This document shows positions 1 to 5,258 of a stretch of DNA of 5,692 nt, piece by piece. Under the pieces are notes generated by a model that saw only the letters and a program-made list of their open reading frames with translations, was not told the DNA's origin and ran no database searches. Position numbers and translations under genes: made by a program. The stretch spans positions 1-5,692 of the forward strand of contig JADBKA010000285.1 of assembly GCA_014896635.1 (NCBI GenBank). The letters run 5' to 3'. How positions within the stretch are numbered: position 1 is the stretch's first letter; each line of letters begins with the position of its first letter. Source of the DNA: Ktedonobacteraceae bacterium. Its GTDB lineage: Bacteria > Chloroflexota > Ktedonobacteria > Ktedonobacterales > Ktedonobacteraceae.

Positions 1-752
1 CAGAGGAAGAATTTTCGCTGCATGACGTGCATTTTCAGGTGTCGGCGGGCAGTCATGTTGCGCTGGTTGGTCCGAGCGGTTCCGGTAAGAGTACGCTGGC
101 GCGGCTCGCCCTGCGATTCTGGGACCCGCAGCAGGGGACAATCCGGCTGAACGGGCAAGATATTCGAGAGTGCGCGCTTGATGACCTGCGCGGTCTGATC
201 AGCCTGGTTGCACAGGACACCTCCCTGTTTAACGGGACGCTGCGTCGCAATCTTTTACTGGCCCGGCCCGGCGCCAGTGAATCTGAACTGGCAGAGGCGC
301 TGAAGCGGGCGCAGTTGCGCGAGTTCGTGTCTTCGCTGCCCCGGGGCCTGGATACGTGGATCGGTGAACAGGGATTGCGTCTGTCCGGTGGTGAGCGGCA
401 GCGCCTTGCCATAGCACGCGCACTGCTGAAGGATGCTCCAATCCTCATTCTGGATGAGCCAACGGCCAACCTGGACCCGTTGACCGAGCGATCCCTGTTT
501 GGCACGCTCAATGACCTGATGCAGGGCCGGACTGTCCTACTTATCACCCATCGTCTCATTGCTATGGAACGCATGGATGAGATCATTGTCCTTGATAGAG
601 GATCTATACGAGAACGTGGGACGCACAGTCGCTTACTTGAGCAGAACGGTCTTTACCGGCAATTGTTCGAGCTGCAAAGCGGCCTGCTGACTTTTACCCC
701 TTCAGTATCCTCGAACGGATCGTTATGGACCTCCAGGCCGCCTGTATCTTGA
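1..752 (+). CDS. cydC: CydC-like thiol exporter ABC subunit, 3' part (5' truncated by window edge)
   Basis: This is the nucleotide-binding domain of an ABC exporter half-transporter; the membrane domain lies left of the window. The frame is open to base 3, so the GTG at 27 is not a real start. Counting from the Val codon at 27, it has Walker A GPSGSGKST (15-23), Q-loop Gln63, signature LSGGE (119-123), Walker B ILILDE (139-144), D-loop NLD (148-150) and switch His175. All catalytic elements are intact. Stretches such as GTLRRNLLLARPG, LLKDAPILILDEPT and THRLIAMERMDEIIVLDRG closely resemble E. coli CydC from memory, and cydA follows after 63 nt. CydDC is known to export glutathione/cysteine (or to act in heme/redox homeostasis) and is needed for cytochrome bd assembly. 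A tail of about 25 residues after the conserved domain looks unstructured. It could be the NBD of a fused CydDC or of another exporter; the neighbours favour CydC. Confidence 0.82.
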   Translation, partial: EEEFSLHDVHFQVSAGSHVALVGPSGSGKSTLARLALRFWDPQQGTIRLNGQDIRECALDDLRGLISLVAQDTSLFNGTLRRNLLLARPGASESELAEALKRAQLREFVSSLPRGLDTWIGEQGLRLSGGERQRLAIARALLKDAPILILDEPTANLDPLTERSLFGTLNDLMQGRTVLLITHRLIAMERMDEIIVLDRGSIRERGTHSRLLEQNGLYRQLFELQSGLLTFTPSVSSNGSLWTSRPPVS

Positions 753-815
753 GGGATTGTACATGATACTACCGAAAAGTTCGAGTGACGTTGCACGAGG
801 GAGAAAGAAATTGAG

Positions 816-2186
816 ATGGATGCTTCGATTATCTTATCGCGGGTACAATTCGCGTTTACTATTGCTTATCACTACCTGTTTCCCCAGCTAACGATGGGGC
901 TGGCCCTGCTACTGGTGGTGCTCAAGACACTCTACCTGCGCACGAAGGACGAGCGATATAACGTCGCCTCGCGCTTCTGGGCTAAAATTTTCGCCACCAC
1001 CTTTGTACTGGGGGTTGTCACCGGCATTCCGATGGAGTTCCAGTTTGGCACAAACTGGGCGCGCTTCTCAGCTTATGCGGGCGATCTGATCGGGCAGACG
1101 CTGGCGATGGAGGGTGCGTTTGCCTTCTTTCTCGAATCGGCCTTTCTGGGTATTTTCCTCTTCGGTGAGCAGGTTTTTGGGCAGGTAATGCACTGGTTCT
1201 CAGCCGTGATGGTCTGGCTTGGCACCTGGCTGTCTGGCGGCTTCATCATTGCGTCCAATGCCTGGATGCAGCATCCCGTCGGATATACCATCACACCTGA
1301 TGGGCGACTGCATCTGTCGAACTACTGGGATATCCTCTTCAATCCCTGGATTCTGCCGCAGTACCTGCATACAATGGGCGGTGCAGTCACTACTGGAGCC
1401 TTCTTTATGGCTGGCCTGGGAGCCTTCTATCTGCTCTCCAGGCGCGATATCGACTATGGTCGCATGTTTGTTACCATTGGCGTGATAGCCGGTCTGATTG
1501 CCAGCATTCTCCAGCTCTATCCGAGTGGGGATATGGAAGGTCTACAGGTGGCGCAGCACCAGCCACAGAAGCTGGCGGCGATGGAAGGACTCTTCTATAC
1601 CGAGCGTGGAGCCGGTATTGTCATTCTTGGACAGCCCGATACGGCGCATAATCGGCTGGATAATCCGCTGATCGTCCCCAACGCGCTGAGCTTTCTGACC
1701 TACCGGCGCTGGACGGCTGAAGTCAAAGGAATCACTGCCTTCCCGCCTGATCAGCGGCCTGACCAGATCGACCTGCTCTACTACAGCTATCATATTATGG
1801 TTGGCCTGGGGACGTTCTTTATAGCTATTATGGGCGTGGCTTTCCTGCTCTGGCTCTGGCGCCGGCGGCTTTTTCAGTCGCGCTGGATGCTCTGGATTCT
1901 GCTCTTGGCAGCCCCATTTCCTTTTATTGCCAATACCACCGGCTGGTTTACCACTGAACTGGGCCGCCAGCCCTGGATTGTCTTTGGCCTGTTGCGCACA
2001 GTCGATGGCTCATCGCCGCTGCTCTCATCGGGCAACGTGCTCTTCACGCTGCTCGGCTTTGCTGGCATGTACCTGCTGCTCGGCTTGCTCTATGTCGTGC
2101 TGGTAGTCTTCGAGGCGATGCGCGGGCCGGTTGAGCCACAGAAAGAGGAAGAGCAGGCCGAGGGAATCTCAAGTCTGGAAGCATGA
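816..2186 (+). CDS. cydA: Cytochrome bd quinol oxidase subunit I (short Q-loop type)
   Basis: This 456-residue membrane subunit carries all three hemes and oxidises quinol while reducing O2 to water. Visible ligands and functional residues by family comparison are His19 (in AYHYLFPQLT, heme b595/d region), Glu99 and Glu107 (MEGAFAFFLES, proton path/heme), His185 and Met328 (heme b558; YHIMVGLG), Lys252 and Glu257 (QKLAAME, quinol site) and Glu381 in the hallmark TTELGRQPW. About nine hydrophobic helices are seen (near 12-37, 55-75, 92-115, 124-149, 183-208, 216-235, 322-347, 355-377, 406-433). The length is about 65 residues below E. coli CydA (522 aa, from memory), as expected for the short Q-loop subfamily of Bacillus/Geobacillus type. 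The ATG at 816 places His19 exactly as in E. coli, and AGGGAG (798-803) lies upstream. A charged tail (EPQKEEEQAEG) ends the protein. Its stop overlaps an ATG of the cydB frame, consistent with one mRNA. Confidence 0.97.
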   Translation: MDASIILSRVQFAFTIAYHYLFPQLTMGLALLLVVLKTLYLRTKDERYNVASRFWAKIFATTFVLGVVTGIPMEFQFGTNWARFSAYAGDLIGQTLAMEGAFAFFLESAFLGIFLFGEQVFGQVMHWFSAVMVWLGTWLSGGFIIASNAWMQHPVGYTITPDGRLHLSNYWDILFNPWILPQYLHTMGGAVTTGAFFMAGLGAFYLLSRRDIDYGRMFVTIGVIAGLIASILQLYPSGDMEGLQVAQHQPQKLAAMEGLFYTERGAGIVILGQPDTAHNRLDNPLIVPNALSFLTYRRWTAEVKGITAFPPDQRPDQIDLLYYSYHIMVGLGTFFIAIMGVAFLLWLWRRRLFQSRWMLWILLLAAPFPFIANTTGWFTTELGRQPWIVFGLLRTVDGSSPLLSSGNVLFTLLGFAGMYLLLGLLYVVLVVFEAMRGPVEPQKEEEQAEGISSLEA

Positions 2187-2212
2187 TACGTGGAGAAAGG
2201 AACAGGAAAACG

Positions 2213-3253
2213 ATGCCTACGTTATGGTTTATACTGGTTGCTTTGATGCTGATTATGTATGTCGTGCTGGACGGCTTTGATCTGGGAGCTGGTGTGATTC
2301 ATCTGTTTGCGGCGAAGGATCAGCAGGAGCGGCGTATGATTCTGCGTGCGATTGGTCCTGTCTGGGACGGCAACGAGGTCTGGTTGATTGCCGCCGGTGG
2401 GACGCTCTTTTTCGCTTTCCCCAGACTCTATGCTTCCAGCTTCAGCGGATTTTACCTGCCGTTGATCATTGTACTCTGGCTGCTGATGGTGCGCGGCGTG
2501 GCGATTGAGCTACGGTCGCGTGTGCCGCTCTCCGTCTGGGTAGCTTTCTGGGATGGCATGTTCTTTCTGGGCAGTGCGCTGCTGGCGATTTTCTATGGCG
2601 CGGCACTTGGCAATGTGCTGCGTGGTGTGCCGCTGGATAAAAACGGCAACTTTTTTGAGGCGCTCTGGACTGACTTCAATCCGTTCAGTACAAATCCCGG
2701 CATTCTGGACTGGTATACGGTGTTGATCGGGCTATTCGCTCTGGTGACATTGACCATGCATGGCGCGGCCTATGTGGCAGTCAAGACCGAAGGAGCGTTG
2801 AACGAGCGAGCGCGCCTCTTTACCAGAGGAGCCTGGTATGTGACCATTGTGCTGACAATTCTTGCGACGATTGCCACGTTCAGTGTACAGCCACAGATGC
2901 GCATAAACTTCTTCGGGCAGATCTGGGGGATGATTTTCCCGCTGATCGCGCTGATTGGTCTCATCGGCGTAGGCTACTTTAGCTTTACGAAGCGCGATCT
3001 CCCGGCTTTCTTCTCTTCCTGCGCATTTATTGTTGGCATGCTCGCCAGTGCAGCCTTTGGCGTCTATCCTTATGTGCTTCCCGCTGTGAATCCGGCCAAT
3101 GGTCTGACCATCGACAATGCTTCGGCCTCGCTCTATGGGCAGTCGGTAGGACTTGTCTGGTGGATCATCGGCATTGTGCTGGCGGTAATCTACTTCATTT
3201 TCACCTATCGCCTCTTCTGGGGCAAGGTACGTCTCACAGGAGAGGGCTACTGA
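2213..3253 (+). CDS. cydB: Cytochrome bd quinol oxidase subunit II
   Basis: This is the partner of CydA in the membrane; it binds no heme of its own but is needed for a stable, active oxidase. From the ATG at 2213 the product is 346 residues. Family hallmarks are DGFDLGAG (20-27) in the first helix and GPVWDGNEVWL (48-58). About eight hydrophobic helices follow, and the protein ends with a short basic/polar tail. The frame also has an ATG at 2183 that overlaps the cydA stop (ATGA). I prefer 2213 because the extra ten residues (MIRGERNRKT) are charged and precede a first helix that normally starts almost at the N-terminus. Purine-rich AAAGGA (2196-2201) and AGGA (2204-2207) also precede 2213, whereas the 2183 ATG has only a GGAAG crowded against it. 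The 26-nt gap after cydA supports co-transcription and probably coupled translation. No obvious CydX/CydS-size gene follows it. Confidence 0.96.
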   Translation: MPTLWFILVALMLIMYVVLDGFDLGAGVIHLFAAKDQQERRMILRAIGPVWDGNEVWLIAAGGTLFFAFPRLYASSFSGFYLPLIIVLWLLMVRGVAIELRSRVPLSVWVAFWDGMFFLGSALLAIFYGAALGNVLRGVPLDKNGNFFEALWTDFNPFSTNPGILDWYTVLIGLFALVTLTMHGAAYVAVKTEGALNERARLFTRGAWYVTIVLTILATIATFSVQPQMRINFFGQIWGMIFPLIALIGLIGVGYFSFTKRDLPAFFSSCAFIVGMLASAAFGVYPYVLPAVNPANGLTIDNASASLYGQSVGLVWWIIGIVLAVIYFIFTYRLFWGKVRLTGEGY

Positions 3254-3258
3254 AAAGC

Positions 3259-3278
3259 TCTGCTGAGGTCTGCTGAGG
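3259..3278 (+). repeat. Tandem duplication of a 10-bp unit
   Basis: TCTGCTGAGG occurs twice back to back, exactly, five bases after the cydB stop codon. It lies in the cydB 3' untranslated region upstream of the hairpin. It may be a chance slippage duplication; no function is suggested by sequence alone. Confidence 0.6.
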
Positions 3279-3317
3279 GACTCAACGGGTGGCGGGTCGT
3301 CACGTTACAACCTTCTC

Positions 3318-3349
3318 AGCGAGCCGGAGTGTCCATGTGCCGGCTCGCT
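3318..3349 (+). terminator. Perfect inverted repeat between convergent genes, possible bidirectional terminator
   Basis: AGCGAGCCGG (3318-3327) and CCGGCTCGCT (3340-3349) form a perfect 10-bp GC-rich stem with a 12-nt loop. It lies between the 3' end of cydB (+) and the 3' end of the SRPBCC gene (-), the expected place for a shared terminator. Neither side has a T-run directly after the stem: the + side continues CAACCTCTCC and the - side GAGAAGGTTG. It may therefore be a weak terminator, a Rho-assisted or mRNA-stabilising hairpin rather than a classical intrinsic terminator. Confidence 0.5.
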
Positions 3350-3384
3350 CAACCTCTCCTTGCAGCAGCGGCCCTTTTTCTCCT

Positions 3385-4098
3385 CTAATAAATCGTCACT
3401 TTTTCGCCTGCGACGGCCTGCTTATGCGTGCGTTCGGCCCGCTCTTTGATGCCGAGCAGCATGCCGCGTGTGAGCAGGAACTCGCCGGGTTCCACGCAGA
3501 AGCCGAGCAGCTTTTCCATCGGCGACTGTCCTGGCCTGGTTTGAGCGCGCAGGCGTGTGATCAGACGGGTGTGCTCGCTGTCTACCTCGTCCAGCACAAA
3601 GGACCAGGTAAAGGCCGGGAACATCTGTGTGAAGCCAGGTGTAACTCCCTCTTCTCCCTCATGTCCGCCGAGGACGAGCGCCTGCTCCGGCTCGATGGCG
3701 CGCACGCGGAATCCGCTGCCGCCCGGTTCAGCGGGGATGATGTCGCCGGCTTTGATCTGCTGCCATTCAGCATGAAGCTGATCGGCATTTACCATATTGA
3801 GTTTGGCGAGATTCTCAAGCCAGGTGTAGGTGTAGTAGCCGCCACGTCCCTGCCCGATTTGCACCAGCCAGGGCCAGATCTCGGCGGCCTTCGCCTTAAC
3901 CGTCACGGCCCGTGTGAGTTCGATATCGGCGGTGGAGAGGTATTCGTCTCCGGGCAGGGTGCGCTGTATCTCGTCGGTAGTTGCACCCCAGTATTTGAGT
4001 CGTGGGCGTACAAAGAGCAAATAGCCGCTCAACGCTCCTGCGGCTGCCGCTATGACCGCTGACATTGCTGCTTGCGCTATAGTAAATTTCTTATGCAT
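3385..4098 (-). CDS. Membrane-anchored SRPBCC (START-like) family protein
   Basis: This is a 237-residue protein. Residues 1-8 are basic/polar, 9-29 form one alanine-rich hydrophobic helix followed by RPRLKYWG, giving an N-terminal anchor. From about residue 55 the sequence follows the SRPBCC/polyketide-cyclase-like pattern: a beta strand with TRAVTVKAKAAEIWPWLVQIGQGRGGYYTY (about 62-91), the motif KAGDIIPAEPGGSGF (116-130), then a strand pair ending in TWSFVLDEVDSEHTRLITRLRA (164-185). SRPBCC proteins bind lipids or other hydrophobic ligands; ligand and role here are unknown, and no catalytic residue can be named. The ATG at 4096-4098 (minus) is preceded by AAGGAG (4106-4111) at 7 nt. The gene is a single unit, convergent with cydB and divergent from the DUF2089 gene. 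The family call is by recognised motif pattern, fairly sure; specific function is not. Confidence 0.8.
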   Translation of the reverse strand: MHKKFTIAQAAMSAVIAAAAGALSGYLLFVRPRLKYWGATTDEIQRTLPGDEYLSTADIELTRAVTVKAKAAEIWPWLVQIGQGRGGYYTYTWLENLAKLNMVNADQLHAEWQQIKAGDIIPAEPGGSGFRVRAIEPEQALVLGGHEGEEGVTPGFTQMFPAFTWSFVLDEVDSEHTRLITRLRAQTRPGQSPMEKLLGFCVEPGEFLLTRGMLLGIKERAERTHKQAVAGEKVTIY

Positions 4099-4105
4099 CA
4101 GAAAA

Positions 4106-4111
4106 CTCCTT
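4106..4111 (-). promoter_or_regulatory. Ribosome binding site of the SRPBCC gene
   Basis: On the minus strand the sequence reads AAAAAGGAG followed by 7 nt and ATG. It is a consensus-like Shine-Dalgarno site and fixes the start at 4098. Confidence 0.8.
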
Positions 4112-4157
4112 TTTGACTGCTAGCCTGAACACGACAGGATATTCTGTTTCTTGACTG

Positions 4158-4174
4158 GGAAAGCATACCTTTCC
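4158..4174. repeat. Short dyad, possible operator
   Basis: GGAAAG (4158-4163), 5-nt centre, CTTTCC (4169-4174) is a perfect 6-bp inverted repeat upstream of the minus-strand gene. It sits about 60 nt from that start codon, where an operator is plausible. A dyad this short can occur by chance. Confidence 0.35.
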
Positions 4175-4176
4175 AA

Positions 4177-4194
4177 TTTCACATTGCTGTCACA
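4177..4194. promoter_or_regulatory. Direct repeat with 11-bp period, possible response-regulator site
   Basis: TTTCACA (4177-4183) and TGTCACA (4188-4194) are 6/7 identical and separated by 4 nt, giving an 11-bp period, one helical turn. Two heptamers with a 4-nt gap is the layout bound by PhoB/OmpR-family regulators. The regulator is unknown, and the match could be accidental. Confidence 0.3.
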
Positions 4195-4284
4195 AACATG
4201 GCTACTTACGGCACAGTTCGCTCACAGGTTCGAGCAGTCTCTTCACAATTATCTCCAGAATCCTGGCTTCATTTGCTATTACTA

Positions 4285-4313
4285 TTGATATTTTTATTCT
4301 TGTGTGCTATTAT
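4285..4313 (+). promoter_or_regulatory. Sigma70-type promoter for the DUF2089 operon
   Basis: TTGATA (4285-4290), a 17-nt spacer and TATTAT (4308-4313), with TG at 4305-4306 giving an extended -10 element. The hexamers are 5/6 matches each to TTGACA and TATAAT. Transcription would start near 4320, leaving a leader of about 148 nt before the DUF2089 start. This is the best promoter seen in the window. Confidence 0.65.
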
Positions 4314-4428
4314 TACCACAGAGTTAATGAAAAATAGCAGATATAGAACCGAAAATTGTTGGTCTGCTCCTGCTGAGCGGGAGTTGATGCACCGGTTCAT
4401 CACTATCTGGTATACGCTCGGAAAAAGC

Positions 4429-4452
4429 TATGAAGCTTCGTACGAAACCTCG
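4429..4452 (+). repeat. Imperfect 12-bp tandem repeat with embedded palindrome
   Basis: TATGAAGCTTCG (4429-4440) is followed directly by TACGAAACCTCG (4441-4452); they differ at three positions, all transitions. At their junction TTCGTACGAA (4437-4446) is a perfect 10-bp palindrome. The element lies just upstream of the DUF2089 ribosome binding site, so it could affect translation or bind a dimeric regulator; this is inference. Confidence 0.4.
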
Positions 4453-4453
4453 T

Positions 4454-4460
4454 AAGGAGA
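4454..4460 (+). promoter_or_regulatory. Ribosome binding site of the DUF2089 gene
   Basis: AAGGAGA ends 7 nt before the ATG at 4468, a near-ideal Shine-Dalgarno site that fixes this start. Confidence 0.85.
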
Positions 4461-4467
4461 AGAGAGT

Positions 4468-4830
4468 ATGCATCCTTTAATTACAAGAGATCCAGTTAGT
4501 GGCGAAGAGCTGATCGTCACGCGCCTGGAGTGTCCCCAGAGTGGTGTGGTCATTGAGGGGCGATTCAGCCTCGGCTGGATTGGCCGTCTCACTCGTGAGC
4601 AGTTGGATTTTGTAGAAATGCTGGTCATGTACCGGGGCAATATTCAGCGCCTGGCTCAGGAGATGAATATTGCCTACAATACGGCGCGTAGTCGCCTCGA
4701 TACCATTGTGGCCGCGCTTGGCGGCGAGACCGAGAGCAGCGGCCAGGCCGACCGGCGAGCGATTCTTGAACGGCTGGCAGCCAAAGAGATCACTGTAGAA
4801 GAGGCAACGCGCTTACTGAAAGGCGTGTAA
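4468..4830 (+). CDS. DUF2089-family helix-turn-helix protein with degenerate zinc ribbon
   Basis: This is a 120-residue protein. Residues 5-36 match the DUF2089 N-terminus (…GEELIVTRLxCPxSGxxIEGRF), where the family usually has a CxxC…CxxC zinc ribbon. Here the four positions are Asp8, Ser11, Cys22 and Ser25, so metal binding is unlikely. Residues about 42-84 (LTREQLDFVE, RGNIQRLAQEMNIAYNTARSRLDTIV) form the family's helix-turn-helix, resembling sigma region 4-like DNA-binding folds, with recognition helix near 69-84. After a linker (85-94) residues 97-118 make a short helical hairpin of SHOCT-like type. It is the first gene of a + strand group; the next gene starts one base after its stop. 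It is likely a transcription factor, perhaps controlling its own operon. The family call is confident; DNA binding is inferred from the fold pattern and targets are unknown. Confidence 0.85.
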   Translation: MHPLITRDPVSGEELIVTRLECPQSGVVIEGRFSLGWIGRLTREQLDFVEMLVMYRGNIQRLAQEMNIAYNTARSRLDTIVAALGGETESSGQADRRAILERLAAKEITVEEATRLLKGV

Positions 4831-4831
4831 T

Positions 4832-5206
4832 ATGTCTACATCGAAAGAAGAGCGGGACCGTGTGCTGCGCATGGTCGAAGAAGGGCTGGTGACTGCCGCT
4901 GAGGCGGGTGAGCTACTGGATGCGCTGGCGACTGAGCGCGAGGCGGTCACTGAGCGTTTGCGTGAGCGCGTGATCAGGGTGCGTGCGACAAAATTCAACG
5001 CACGTGCTCAGAAAACTTATATCACGGCGTCCATCCCTTTCCAGATCATCAGGATGGGTCTGGAGCTGGGAATAAGTCTGGTGCCGCAACTTGGTAAAAG
5101 CGCACTGGCTGACCTGGTGCGCGATGTTGAGCGAGGAGCAAGCGGGCGATTGCTGGATTTGCAGGATCTGGAGAAAGGCGAGCGCCTGGAGATTTTTGTT
5201 GAATAA
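4832..5206 (+). CDS. SHOCT-like / YvlB-N type small protein
   Basis: This is a 124-residue protein with two parts. Residues 7-33 (ERDRVLRMVEEGLVTAAEAG, ELLDAL) form the SHOCT-like helical hairpin found at the N-terminus of YvlB and LiaX-type proteins and in many DUF2089 neighbours. Residues 34-46 are a charged helical linker. Residues about 47-124 (VIRVRAT, ITASIPFQIIRMGLELGISLVP, GRLLDLQDLEKGERLEIFVE) follow the pattern of a domain that recurs with SHOCT-like segments, with amphipathic beta/alpha character; no transmembrane helix or signal peptide is clear. The ATG lies one base after the DUF2089 stop, and GAAAGG (4818-4823) inside that gene serves as ribosome binding site, so translation is probably coupled. 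The molecular role is unknown; a protein-interaction or regulatory function with its neighbours is the inference. Confidence 0.75.
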   Translation: MSTSKEERDRVLRMVEEGLVTAAEAGELLDALATEREAVTERLRERVIRVRATKFNARAQKTYITASIPFQIIRMGLELGISLVPQLGKSALADLVRDVERGASGRLLDLQDLEKGERLEIFVE

Positions 5207-5246
5207 CAAGTCAAAGTTGGTAGTCAGTAGATAACAGCATACATGC

Positions 5247-5252
5247 AAGGAG
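5247..5252 (+). promoter_or_regulatory. Ribosome binding site of the DUF4097 gene
   Basis: AAGGAG is followed by 6 nt and ATG at 5259. It supports this start although the gene is cut by the window end. Confidence 0.85.
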
Positions 5253-5258
5253 CAGAGC

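Larger units (their letters stand above)
4099..4467. other. Divergent intergenic region
   Basis: This 369-nt gap between two divergent genes is more AT-rich in its middle than its flanks. It holds, from left to right: the SRPBCC ribosome binding site, a 17-nt dyad (4158-4174), an 11-bp-period direct repeat (4177-4194), a strong + strand promoter (4285-4313), a small leader hairpin CTCCTGC-TGA-GCGGGAG (4367-4383, one G.T pair), a palindrome (4437-4446) and the DUF2089 ribosome binding site. No convincing minus-strand promoter was found. An 85-codon open frame at 4198-4455 is considered spurious. Confidence 0.7.

Noticed and set aside
757..785. Possible promoter between the ABC gene and cydA (TTGTAC)
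   Set aside because: At 17 nt spacing the -10 position reads TTCGAG, far from consensus; co-transcription from upstream is more likely.
2183..2212. Upstream ATG as cydB start (ATGA overlap with the cydA stop)
   Set aside because: It would add ten charged residues before the first helix and has a Shine-Dalgarno-like sequence too close to it; the ATG at 2213 has better spacing and fits the family N-terminus.
3289..4062. 257-codon open frame on the + strand
   Set aside because: It is antisense to the SRPBCC gene, its product is low-complexity and matches no family I recognise, and it lacks a good ribosome binding site. The minus-strand protein has clear family motifs and AAGGAG at 7 nt.
4198..4455. 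85-codon open frame with a leucine-rich hydrophobic stretch
   Set aside because: No ribosome binding site precedes its ATG, the strong promoter at 4285-4313 lies inside it, and the hydrophobic stretch comes from AT-rich promoter DNA. I cannot fully exclude a small membrane peptide.
5196..5209. Small inverted repeat TTGTT-GAAT-AACAA over the stop of the SHOCT-like gene
   Set aside because: A 5-bp AT-rich stem without a following T-run is too weak to be a terminator, and the next gene has its own ribosome binding site in the same direction.
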